From Phenylobacterium sp. (lineage in GTDB: Bacteria; Pseudomonadota; Alphaproteobacteria; Caulobacterales; Caulobacteraceae), in contig NZ_JAEUMO010000201.1 of the NCBI RefSeq assembly GCF_016793285.1, positions 1-33,772 on the forward strand: a DNA stretch of 33,772 bases, written 5' to 3'. How positions within the stretch are numbered: the first letter of the stretch is position 1; the number at the start of each line of letters is the position of its first letter. A program made the translations under genes and the position numbers. This document shows positions 25,888 to 33,481 of the stretch, in pieces. The notes below the pieces were generated by a model. That model was not told the DNA's origin. It saw nothing but the letters and a program-made list of their open reading frames with translations, and did no database searches.

Positions 25888-27885
25888 TCAGCCCAGCGGC
25901 GTGTTCTCGTTGGGGCCGTCGGAACCGCGGCGGCGCTGGGGCATCATCTTCTGGGCGGCGGCGAGTTCGGCCTTGTCGAGCGAACCGTCGGCGTTCTTGT
26001 CGATGGCGCTCCAGAAGCGGCCGATCATCTGGCCCATCTGGCCCCGCAGTTCGGCCTTCTGCAGCTTGCCGTCGATATTGTCGTCCATCATCCCGAGCAT
26101 GCGGGTCGAGGCGAAGCGGGCGTCGGAGTCGATCTGCTTGGCGGCCGTCTCGTCGACCCAGCGGAACGCCACCGACGTGAACAGCATCTCCTCATGGCTC
26201 TGCTCGCCCCAGGACACCTTGATCGACGGGTCGGGGTTGGCCGGGTTCCGCTTGGAGTTGTCGTAGATGTAGTTGGCGATGAGCCTCGAGCCCGCCGGGA
26301 CCTTGATGGGCTCGGCGAAGGTGTAGCTGCGCTGCCAGTTGAAGTCGTAGCGCGGCAGGCTGAGCAGCAGGGTCTTCTTGCCGTCCGGCGTCTGGAGCCA
26401 CAGGTCCGACGCGTAGGCGCGGTAGTGCGCGTGCGGGAAGGCCGAGTAGAGCAGCGCGTCGTTCGGGAACTCGACGTAGGCCACTTCCTTGTGGCGCGGC
26501 GCGTTCGGGGCGATCTCGATCGTGGGGTCGATCACCACCACGTTGCGCATAATGTATTTCGGCATGTCGTTGCGGAAGTAGACGCCGATCTGGGTCTTAT
26601 CGACCGCTTCCTTGCCGTAGGGCGTGTAGTGCATCTGGAAGCCGACCGCCCCGCCGGCGGGCAGGAAGGTGCCGACGTCGCCGCCGAAGACATTGGACTC
26701 GGCGCCCACCGCGTAGCCGCCGACCGAGCCGCGCCAGCGGGTCTCCGACGCCACGCCGTTGGCCGGCGCTTCCTTCATCCAGCCGGTCAGGACGTGGTGG
26801 ACGGCCTGGCGGTCGCCGGGCTTCACCGTGGTCGCGCGGATCCAGCGGCCCTCGGTGGTCGGGTTCAGGGTGTAGGGACGCTGGTAGTCGACGATGCCCG
26901 AGGCCGGGACCTTGTACTCCGGCACGTTCAGGATCAGGTCCGGCTTGCCCAGCGGCCACTCGGCGGCGACGCGCTTCCTGGCCGAGAGCGGGTCGGCGCC
27001 CTCGCCGCGCGGCGCGCCGGCTTCCACCCAGTGGACCAGAGTCTTGATGTCGGCGGCGCTGAGGTTCTTCGTGTCCGAGAACTTCCCGACGTGGACGTCG
27101 GCGTTGTAGGGCGGCATCCGGTCGGTTCGGATCACCTCGCGGATCATCGGCGAGAAGCCCTTCACCATCTCGTAGCTGGTGAGCTGCATCGGGCCGATTC
27201 CGCCTTCCTGGTGGCAGGCGACGCAGTTCTTCTCGAGGATCGGGGCGACGTCCTTCACGTAGGTCAGCCTGGCGTTGGCCGCCGCGCCGCGTTCGGGGAA
27301 GGCGATCGTCGCGCCCGTCGAGGCCACGCCCGCCGGAACCGGCTTGCCGGCCAGGAACGCGTCCAGCGCCGCGCCGGCGCCGGCGATGCCGCCGCGGTAG
27401 ACGACCGTCCAGGTCTTCGGGTTGACGACGTAGACCTCGGCCGAGCGGGTGACGCCCAGGCCCTCGCCGATCAACTGGTTGTTGTCCATCAGGATGGGGA
27501 TCGCGTAGCCGGCCTTGCCGGCCTCGGCGAGGATCGCCTCGCGGGTGTCCTTCTGGGTCGAGTTGAGCATCCGGAACTCGACGCCCTTTTCGCCATAGGC
27601 CCTGGCGAGGTCGTTGAGCGCCCTGGCCTGGCCATGGAGCACCGCGTCGCCGTTGGCCTGGGTCACGATCACGAACGCCGGGGCGTCGGCGAAGCGGTAG
27701 AGTTCCGTCGCCTCGAGGTTGGCGTCGGCGAGCATGAAGTTGTCCACGCTGGCCGGGGTGGTCGCCGCCGCGTCGACCGCCGCGCCGGCGGCCATGGCGT
27801 TCGTCGCCGGGCGGTCCGTGGCGCAGCTCGAGACGAGGGCCGTTCCGGCCAGGAGGGCAGCGGCAAGGCCGAGGCGGTTGGTCAT
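25888..27885 (-). CDS. Lipoprotein fusion: redoxin-like, cytochrome c, PHM-like copper monooxygenase, EF-hands
   Basis: The 665-residue protein starts with a lipoprotein signal (VSSC, C21). Residues about 60-180 resemble a thioredoxin/AhpC fold but contain no cysteine. A c-type heme site CVACH (221-225) has a likely distal Met in TDRMPPY (257). From about 310 to 575 a copper type II monooxygenase domain is seen. HH at 363-364 and H419 match the CuH ligands of peptidylglycine alpha-hydroxylating monooxygenase (PHM), and H485, H487 and M567 match its CuM ligands. Two canonical EF-hand loops follow (601-612 and 629-640). It should sit in the periplasm on a lipid anchor, using the heme to pass electrons to copper. 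The substrate is unknown. Catalytic activity is inferred from the intact ligand set. Confidence 0.85.
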   Translation of the reverse strand: MTNRLGLAAALLAGTALVSSCATDRPATNAMAAGAAVDAAATTPASVDNFMLADANLEATELYRFADAPAFVIVTQANGDAVLHGQARALNDLARAYGEKGVEFRMLNSTQKDTREAILAEAGKAGYAIPILMDNNQLIGEGLGVTRSAEVYVVNPKTWTVVYRGGIAGAGAALDAFLAGKPVPAGVASTGATIAFPERGAAANARLTYVKDVAPILEKNCVACHQEGGIGPMQLTSYEMVKGFSPMIREVIRTDRMPPYNADVHVGKFSDTKNLSAADIKTLVHWVEAGAPRGEGADPLSARKRVAAEWPLGKPDLILNVPEYKVPASGIVDYQRPYTLNPTTEGRWIRATTVKPGDRQAVHHVLTGWMKEAPANGVASETRWRGSVGGYAVGAESNVFGGDVGTFLPAGGAVGFQMHYTPYGKEAVDKTQIGVYFRNDMPKYIMRNVVVIDPTIEIAPNAPRHKEVAYVEFPNDALLYSAFPHAHYRAYASDLWLQTPDGKKTLLLSLPRYDFNWQRSYTFAEPIKVPAGSRLIANYIYDNSKRNPANPDPSIKVSWGEQSHEEMLFTSVAFRWVDETAAKQIDSDARFASTRMLGMMDDNIDGKLQKAELRGQMGQMIGRFWSAIDKNADGSLDKAELAAAQKMMPQRRRGSDGPNENTPLG

Positions 27886-27981
27886 CGAGGCGTCCCCATT
27901 CCGATTCGCGTGCGAAACACCCCCGACAAACGCGAGGGCGCGTCCGCAATCTGCGTTATCTACGTTACACGAATGTTTCCC

Positions 27982-28001
27982 GCCAGACGGCGCCGTCTGG
28001 C
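27982..28001 (-). terminator. 20-bp perfect palindrome after the four-TM protein gene
   Basis: GCCAGACGGCGCCGTCTGGC is a perfect dyad beginning 4 bp beyond the stop of the 376-residue membrane protein gene. It can fold as a stem in RNA. There is no T run, and it also lies upstream of the copper lipoprotein gene, so an operator role is possible. Confidence 0.5.
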
Positions 28002-28005
28002 TCCG

Positions 28006-29136
28006 CTAGCGCGAACGCCAGTGGTTGCCCACGAACGCGCGCAGGTCGCGGTAGCAGACGACCTCCACGTCGCGCAGCGCGGCGAGCTTTTCGGCGAGGC
28101 CGCCGCGGTCGAAGCGGGCGCGCGCCCGGGATAGCGCCGTGAAGGAGGCCGCGTAACGGTCGGCGTCGCTGGCCAGCCGCCGGTCGTCGTTGGTCACGCC
28201 GAGAGCCATGGCCGCGACGAGGGCCCCGACCGCCACTTCGAGGGCCAGCTTCACGTCGGTGCTTCCGAGCGCGCGGCCCATGCCGAAGATCAGGACGCCG
28301 GCCATGACGCCCGTGACCGCGGCGGCCGCCAGCAGGAACCGGCCCAGCATCCGCACCACAGCCGCCCGCTGGCCCGGCGCGCCCAGCGACGCGCTGAGCT
28401 TGCGTTCCACATAGTCGATCTGGCTGTCCAGCCGCTGGCCGCACAGCAGCGAGAGGAGGAGGTCCAGGTCCTTCGACGGTTCCGGCGCCCTCGGCGACTG
28501 CGACCATCCCGCCACCACCCAGGCCTCGGTGTCGTCCTCGACGGGCCCGGCCAGCCTGGGAATCTGGCCCGGCAGGTCCCCGGGCTCGGGCAGGTCGCCG
28601 AGCATCCGCGTCCGCGCCGCCTTCCAGTCGTCGAGCGCCGCGTCGTCGGTCATGGCGCGGGCCGCGAGGTCCGGGTTGTTGACCACGGCCTGGAAATAGA
28701 GCGCCCTCGCCCGCTCGGCCCCGAAGCGACGGGCCAGGGTCCGCGCCCTCGATCCCGCGCCGAACCGGTGGAAGGCCATCATCGCCAGGCCCGCGACCAC
28801 CAGGACGGCCGCCACCACCTCGACGACGCGCTCGCCGCCCACGGCCAGTGGCGAGGCCAGCGCCAGCACGAGGCCCAGGGTCGCGAGCCCCACGGACCAG
28901 AGGCCGAAGCGACGGTCGCGCCGGCCGTCCCGGGTGGCCGGCGGATCGTACCTGTCGAACTGGGCCCGCAGTTCGGGCCAGTCCAGCACGCGAAGGGCCG
29001 CCGGGTGGCGGGCGCCCAGGGCCGTCCGCGCCGCGTCGGTCTGCAGAACGTCGTCGTTGGTCCAGTCGGCCAGCGCGTCGCTGAACAGGCCGTGCTCCTC
29101 GGCCCTGGGATCGGCGCGCCGGCCGCCAGTCGCCAT
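28006..29136 (-). CDS. Hypothetical four-TM membrane protein
   Basis: I do not recognise this 376-residue protein. It has two pairs of membrane helices, at about 78-98 with 104-122 and 268-288 with 296-316. A hydrophilic middle region of about 140 residues lies between them, and a 60-residue charged N-terminus and a basic C-terminus (ending NHWRSR) flank them. The paired helices followed by an amphipathic, charged tail recall two-TM SLATT-type domains, but the resemblance is too weak to name it. Codon use looks like its neighbours, so it is not obviously foreign. A palindrome lies just past its stop. No enzyme motif is visible. Confidence 0.75.
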   Translation of the reverse strand: MATGGRRADPRAEEHGLFSDALADWTNDDVLQTDAARTALGARHPAALRVLDWPELRAQFDRYDPPATRDGRRDRRFGLWSVGLATLGLVLALASPLAVGGERVVEVVAAVLVVAGLAMMAFHRFGAGSRARTLARRFGAERARALYFQAVVNNPDLAARAMTDDAALDDWKAARTRMLGDLPEPGDLPGQIPRLAGPVEDDTEAWVVAGWSQSPRAPEPSKDLDLLLSLLCGQRLDSQIDYVERKLSASLGAPGQRAAVVRMLGRFLLAAAAVTGVMAGVLIFGMGRALGSTDVKLALEVAVGALVAAMALGVTNDDRRLASDADRYAASFTALSRARARFDRGGLAEKLAALRDVEVVCYRDLRAFVGNHWRSR

Positions 29137-29412
29137 CGTTCTCGTCCCCCTCCGCGCGACGCGATCACGTCGGCCGGGAGTATAGCGCGGTTATCCCGGC
29201 GCTCCACGAACCCCTTCCGCAGCCCCGGTCGAGGGCCCTGACGCCGCTAGAGTCTGCACTCGATTCCCGCTCTTCCCGGATCGAAGGCGTGAGGGGTGGG
29301 TTGGATCGGCTCCGGAGTTCGTGGAGCCCGCCTGTGAGTCCATCTGCGTCCCGGCATTCGCCGGGATGAGTGGAAGTTATTGAATTTGTTGAGAGGAGAT
29401 CGATTCCGAACC
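29137..29412. other. Gap with REP-like hairpins after the Crp/Fnr gene
   Basis: The 276-bp gap has no credible gene. TCCCGGC (29349-29355), ATTC and GCCGGGA (29360-29366) form a 7-bp stem of the kind widely repeated in alphaproteobacterial spacers. It is 47 bp past the minus-strand Crp/Fnr stop and may serve as its terminator. GGCTCC/GGAGCC (29308-29313 and 29323-29328) is a second small dyad. Confidence 0.5.
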
Positions 29413-30150
29413 CTAGGGCTGGGCCGGCGCCGCGGCGGTCTGGCGGGGCGCACGGCCGGCGGCCAGGTCGAGGCGGTCGCGGTCGCGGACCAGGATCCCG
29501 TCTTCCTCGACCCGCAGGATGCCGTCGCTCTCCCAGGCGCGGAGCAGGCGGCTGACGGTGTCGCGCTGGAGGCCGGCGTGGGCTTCGAGCGTGCCGTCGG
29601 CGGGCCGGATCGGCAGGCGCAGACCGTCGTCCTCCTCGCGGCCGTGCTCGTCCGACAGGCGCCGCAGGGCCCGCGCCAGGCGGGTGCGCGCGTCGTGGAA
29701 GACGATCTCCTCGAGCATCTGGTTCGAGCTGCGCAGACGGCCGCACAGCAGGGTCACCACCTGGAGCATCGCATCGGGCGACGATTGCAGCACCGGCATC
29801 ACCGCCTCGCGCTCGAGCTGTAGCACCTGGGTCGGGCGCACGGTCACCGCGGTGGCGGTGCGCGGGCCCTCGTCGAGCAGCGCGATCTCGCCGAACAGAT
29901 GGCCGGGCCCAGAGATGCCCAGCACGATCTCACGCCCGTCCAGGGCGTGGACGCAGAGCTTCACCTGACCGCTCAGGACGACGAACAGCGAGGTCTCGTA
30001 GTCGCCTTCCAGGAAGAGGATGTGGTTGGGCTCCAGCGTGCGCGAGAGGCCCGCGGCCACCACCTTTTCCAGCGCCTCGGGCGGGAGCCCCGAGAACAGC
30101 GGCTGGCGCCGCAGCGCGGTGATCAGCGTGTCGTCCAGGACGTCTAGCAT
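29413..30150 (-). CDS. Crp/Fnr family transcriptional regulator
   Basis: The 245-residue product has an N-terminal cyclic-nucleotide-binding fold, with the PGHLFGEIALLDEGPRTATAV phosphate-cassette-like stretch near residues 75-95. A long dimer helix and a C-terminal helix-turn-helix (AHAGLQRDTVSRLLRAWESDGIL, about 185-215) follow. It lacks the N-terminal cysteine cluster of FNR, so it does not look like an iron-sulfur oxygen sensor. Whether it binds cAMP cannot be told. ATG at 30150 was preferred to the upstream start at 30216 because it matches the family's N-terminus. It may regulate distant genes; no target is evident beside it. Confidence 0.9.
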   Translation of the reverse strand: MLDVLDDTLITALRRQPLFSGLPPEALEKVVAAGLSRTLEPNHILFLEGDYETSLFVVLSGQVKLCVHALDGREIVLGISGPGHLFGEIALLDEGPRTATAVTVRPTQVLQLEREAVMPVLQSSPDAMLQVVTLLCGRLRSSNQMLEEIVFHDARTRLARALRRLSDEHGREEDDGLRLPIRPADGTLEAHAGLQRDTVSRLLRAWESDGILRVEEDGILVRDRDRLDLAAGRAPRQTAAAPAQP

Positions 30151-30358
30151 GCGGCCCACCGACCGGCGGGCGGCGATGCAGCGGCGGGCGCCCCTCCCGC
30201 AGCGAACACCTGACAAAGCAAAGCGAGCACGGCGACCCTGTCCGACGACGACGACTTTATGACTTTGCCGAGGCGCGCCGAATTTTCAACAGCGACGATG
30301 TCGTCGGCGCAACCTTGACCGTGCGACCAAGCAGCGCGACCGGCCCCGCTTGCGGCCG

Positions 30359-30583
30359 TCAGGCCGGCGGCGGGGGCGGCTCGAAGCCGTCCGGGAGGAA
30401 GCCGCGCAGCAGGGCCTCGACGGCCACGGTGAGCGGACCGCTGAGCTCGCGCTTGCCCTTCTCCATCTCCAGGATCCGGCTCGCGCCATGGTTCTCGTTG
30501 AACCGCAGGGCGCGGGCGAGGTCGGCCGGAGACCATCCCATGGCCTCGCGAGCCTGACGCAGGTGGTCGCCGGTGGTGATCAT
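30359..30583 (-). CDS. Small XRE-family helix-turn-helix protein
   Basis: The 74-residue protein is almost entirely one XRE/Cro-type helix-turn-helix: LRQAREAMGWSPADLARALRFNENHGASRILEMEKGKRELSG. It ends in a proline-rich tail. It resembles the small alphaproteobacterial regulators built on LSQAxLAxxL...IxxWExG. A perfect 11-bp-stem hairpin lies 11 bp upstream of its ATG. It lies 208 bp from the Crp/Fnr start and is on the same strand as that gene and the hydrolase pair. Its targets are unknown. Confidence 0.82.
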   Translation of the reverse strand: MITTGDHLRQAREAMGWSPADLARALRFNENHGASRILEMEKGKRELSGPLTVAVEALLRGFLPDGFEPPPPPA

Positions 30584-30593
30584 GAGGGAACTC

Positions 30594-30622
30594 GTATGGC
30601 GTGCGCGGGCCGCACGCCATAC
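30594..30622 (-). terminator. Strong hairpin between the hydrolase pair and the XRE gene
   Basis: GTATGGCGTGC (30594-30604) pairs perfectly with GCACGCCATAC (30612-30622) around a seven-base loop. It lies 52 bp past the hydrolase stop and 11 bp before the XRE start. It may end the hydrolase transcript or act as a control site of the XRE gene. No T run follows. Confidence 0.55.
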
Positions 30623-30673
30623 CGCCCCGCCGCGGGTTCCGAAAGGACCTCCGCGCGGGTCAAGGCGAGCTTG

Positions 30674-31711
30674 TCAGCTCCCCTGCGCCTTTCCGCCGGG
30701 CGCCGCCACGATCATCTTCACCAGGGCCTCGGCGACCTTGGGTTCGAGCCCCTCGGTATGACCCTTGTCCATCCGGACCACGTCGGCGACGACGCGGCCG
30801 CCGTTGCACTTGGGATAGACGAAGACCTCGGAGGTTCCCGGCCGCGCCTTCATGCCCCAGACCTTGTAGCCGGCGCGGGCGTAGTCCCAGACGTAGCCGG
30901 CCTTGGTGTCGACGATGTCCTTCTCCCGGGTGCGGGTGGCGCAGCCGTACTTGTCGGCCCAGGGCGAGGTCGCGGGCAGGCTGTCGATCTCCCACTGGCC
31001 GACTTCGAAGATGTGGCTGAAGTCGCAGGCCGGCGGGGTGTCGCCCATCATCGGGTTGGGACCCGCCGGGCGCGGATCGGGCGGCGAGCCGTCCGCCTTC
31101 GGCGGACCGAACTGGCGCACGAACGGCGCCTGGCCGATACGGCCGCCGGAGAGCGAGAGCCAGCCGTCGACCTTGCCCCTGAAGTAGTCGCTGCAGACGA
31201 TGCGGCGCGAGGTGAACCCGCCCTGGCTGTGCCCGGCCAGCCACATCGAGCGGATGTTCGACTTGCCGAAGCTGTCGAAGACGAAGTCGGTGATGTTCTG
31301 CAGGTGCGCGTCGTCGGCCGCGGCGTCCCAGCGGCGCACGCCGGGGCCGCTTCCCATCGAACCCAGCGTCGCCGCGCTCGGGGTCGCCACCACCAGCCGG
31401 TACTTCTGCACGTAGTCCGAGGCCGGGAAGTAGTGGCGCTGCCAGTTCGCGATGGAGCCGGCGCCGTGGATGTTGAGGATGAAGGTGACCTTCTCCCCCG
31501 GCTTCAGGTCGCAGGGGTAATCGAGGAAGAACTTGCGGCCGGTCTTGGCGTCGGTCGCGTTGCCGAGGTCGGCCAGCGCGGGCGCGCAGGCTTCGCCGTC
31601 GCAGCGCGCTGGCTGCGGCGCGGTGCAGGCGACCCCGCCGACGTCGCGGGCGAGCGCGGGGGCGGCGATCAGCGTCCCGAATGCGGCGATGGCCGCCAGT
31701 TGCAGCTTCAT
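30674..31711 (-). CDS. Secreted alpha/beta hydrolase, PHB-depolymerase/LpqC-like (second of a tandem pair)
   Basis: The 345-residue product has a Sec signal peptide ending near ALA at residues 19-21. It is a periplasmic or extracellular serine hydrolase. IHGAGS near 81-86 is the oxyanion strand, GHSQGG places the nucleophile at Ser162, and DKGHTEGLEP near the C-terminus supplies the likely His. Several cysteines in the mature N-terminus (VACTAPQPARCDGEAC) are shared with its paralogue and may form disulfides. ATG at 31711 was chosen because GGGAGGAG stands just upstream; the longer frame to 31999 has no support. It follows its paralogue after 14 bp, so the two are one operon. The substrate, perhaps a polyester or ester, is not established. 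Confidence 0.88.
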   Translation of the reverse strand: MKLQLAAIAAFGTLIAAPALARDVGGVACTAPQPARCDGEACAPALADLGNATDAKTGRKFFLDYPCDLKPGEKVTFILNIHGAGSIANWQRHYFPASDYVQKYRLVVATPSAATLGSMGSGPGVRRWDAAADDAHLQNITDFVFDSFGKSNIRSMWLAGHSQGGFTSRRIVCSDYFRGKVDGWLSLSGGRIGQAPFVRQFGPPKADGSPPDPRPAGPNPMMGDTPPACDFSHIFEVGQWEIDSLPATSPWADKYGCATRTREKDIVDTKAGYVWDYARAGYKVWGMKARPGTSEVFVYPKCNGGRVVADVVRMDKGHTEGLEPKVAEALVKMIVAAPGGKAQGS

Positions 31712-31725
31712 GATCTCCTCCCGGC

Positions 31726-32763
31726 TCATTTGGCGGCCAGCATCAGCTTGACGATGGCCTCTGTCACGTTGGGCTCCAGGCCCTCGGTGTGGCCCTTGTC
31801 GAGCCGCACCACGTCGGCGACCACGCGGCCGCCCTCGCACTTCGGATAGGCGTAGATCTTCGCCGAGCCCGGCCGCGCCGGGCCGCCCCAGACCTTGCTG
31901 GGGTTCGGCTGGGGCCGGGTGTCCTGGACGTAGCCGGCCTTGGCGTCGACCACCGTCGTGGGCCTGGCCTGCGCCTGGCACTCGAGTTTCTCGGCCCACT
32001 TCGAGTCGGCCGGCAGGCCCGCGGCGGTGAGCTCATGCTCGCCGGTCTCGTAGATGTGGCTGAACGGGAAGTCCGGCAGCACCGAGGCGTCGGCGGCGAG
32101 CCGCATCGGCCCGCCCGGCGTCGCGGGCGGCGGCGGGCCGCCGGGACCGCCCGAACCGGTGGGGATCGGCGCCCTCACCTCCTCGCGCTTGGAGCCCAGC
32201 CGCCCGCCCGAAAGGCTAACCCAGCCGGTCAGGCGGTTCCTGAAGAAGTCCGTCGTGAGGATGCGGTTCGAGGTCTGGCCGCCCAGCGAGTGGCCCGCGA
32301 GCCAGAAGGCCTTGATGTTGCGCTTGCCGACCGCGTCCTCGACCTCGGTGACGATGTCGCGGAGGTACTGGTCGTCGGCCTCGGCGACCCAGCCGTTGCG
32401 GGTGCCCGACGGCGTGGCGATGACGAGCCGGTACTTCTCCTTCAGGTCGATCAGCGGGAAGTAGTGGCGCTGCCAGTTGCCGATCGAGCCGCCGCCGTGC
32501 AGCGACAGGATGAAGGTGACCTTCTCGCCGGGCTTCAGGTCGCAGGGGTAGTCGAGGAAGAACTTCCGCCCGCTCTTCGTCTCCACCGCGTTGCCGAGGT
32601 TGGCGAGGTCCGCCTGGACGCATCCACTGTCGGCGCAGTGGACGGGCGCGGGCGTCGAGCAGGCCACGCCCATCAGGTCTTTCGCCGCCGCGGGCGCAGC
32701 CATCGTCAAGGCAAGGGGCGCCGCCCAGCCCATCGCCAGCCCCACCATCAGCGTGCGCCGCAT
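31726..32763 (-). CDS. Secreted alpha/beta hydrolase, PHB-depolymerase/LpqC-like (first of a tandem pair)
   Basis: This 345-residue paralogue shares with the downstream copy the blocks SGRKFFLDYPCDLKPGEKVTF, NWQRHYFP, GHS-GG (Ser159 here), GWVSLSGGR and the C-terminal GGRVVADVVRLDKGHTEGLEP. A signal peptide ends near AAA at residues 25-27. A Pro/Gly-rich insert around residue 205 is its main difference from the paralogue. ATG at 32763 has GGGAGGA about six bases upstream. It is divergent from a TetR-type regulator, with a tetO-like palindrome between the starts, so that regulator is the likely repressor of the pair. Esterase activity is inferred from the fold and the catalytic serine. Confidence 0.88.
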   Translation of the reverse strand: MRRTLMVGLAMGWAAPLALTMAAPAAAKDLMGVACSTPAPVHCADSGCVQADLANLGNAVETKSGRKFFLDYPCDLKPGEKVTFILSLHGGGSIGNWQRHYFPLIDLKEKYRLVIATPSGTRNGWVAEADDQYLRDIVTEVEDAVGKRNIKAFWLAGHSLGGQTSNRILTTDFFRNRLTGWVSLSGGRLGSKREEVRAPIPTGSGGPGGPPPPATPGGPMRLAADASVLPDFPFSHIYETGEHELTAAGLPADSKWAEKLECQAQARPTTVVDAKAGYVQDTRPQPNPSKVWGGPARPGSAKIYAYPKCEGGRVVADVVRLDKGHTEGLEPNVTEAIVKLMLAAK

Positions 32764-32809
32764 GGCCGTCCTCCCTGGTCCGCCCGGTCTGCCGCCGGTT
32801 CGTGGCCTT

Positions 32810-32828
32810 TGCCTAGCACTGGTAGGGA
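32810..32828. promoter_or_regulatory. tetO-like palindromic operator
   Basis: TGCCTAGCACTGGTAGGGA is a near-perfect 19-bp dyad with core CCTAgCA-C-TGgTAGG (32812-32826). From memory it agrees with Tn10 tetO2 (TCCCTATCAGTGATAGAGA) at 14 of 19 positions. It lies 46 bp before the hydrolase start and about 40 bp before the TetR start, ideal for repressing both. Confidence 0.72.
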
Positions 32829-32867
32829 ATCTTTGCAGGCATATTTCGGCGCGTGCTATCGGCGGGC

Positions 32868-33434
32868 GTGAGCATCGCCGAACACCGCCCGCCGCTCGAC
32901 AAGGCCGTCATCGTAGCCACGGCGCTCCGGCTGCTCGACGACGTGGGGCTGGACGAGCTCTCGACGCGCCGGCTGGCGGCCGAACTCGGCGTGAAGGGCC
33001 CCTCGCTCTACTGGCACTTCAAGAGCATGGGCGAGTTGCGCGACCACATGGCCGAGGCCCTGCTGAGCGCCGAGATCCCGCCGCCCGACCCCGACCCGCG
33101 GCCGGGCGACTGGCGCGACTGGATGGCCGAGGGCGCGCGCGGCATCCGGCGCGCGGCGCACTCACGGCGCGACGGCGGGCGGCTGCTGGTCGGCTGGCGG
33201 CCCACGCCCGAGCGGCGCGCCCGGCTCTATCCGGCGAACCGCGCACGGCTGGAGGCCTCCGGCTTCGGCGCCGACGACGCCCGTCTCGCCTTCCTGGCGG
33301 TCGGCCGCTACGCCATGGGATGGGCGCTCACCGAACAGGCCACCGACGGCCGCACGCCGCAGAGCGACGCCGACTTCGAGTCGGGCCTCTCCGCCATGCT
33401 GGACGGCTTCGCGCTGCGGCTGCGGCGCGGTTGA
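32868..33434 (+). CDS. TetR repressor of the true TetR (TetR_C) subfamily
   Basis: The 188-residue protein aligns with tetracycline repressor TetR(B) along its whole length. The helix-turn-helix ends in VKGPSLYWHFK, where TetR has VEQPTLYWHVK, and RRDGGRLLVGWRPT corresponds to HRDGAKVHLGTRPT. The residues that contact tetracycline and magnesium in TetR(B), H64, H100 and T103, appear here as Pro, Leu and Trp, so a different ligand is likely. GTG at 32868 was chosen because it matches the TetR N-terminus; GTG at 32853 is an alternative. It is divergent from the hydrolase pair and shares the tetO-like site with it. A short gap separates it from the amidase gene. Confidence 0.9.
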   Translation: MSIAEHRPPLDKAVIVATALRLLDDVGLDELSTRRLAAELGVKGPSLYWHFKSMGELRDHMAEALLSAEIPPPDPDPRPGDWRDWMAEGARGIRRAAHSRRDGGRLLVGWRPTPERRARLYPANRARLEASGFGADDARLAFLAVGRYAMGWALTEQATDGRTPQSDADFESGLSAMLDGFALRLRRG

Positions 33435-33481
33435 CGCGCCGCCTTCACGGTCCGCACGATGCGGGCCGAGGGGGAAGCGGC

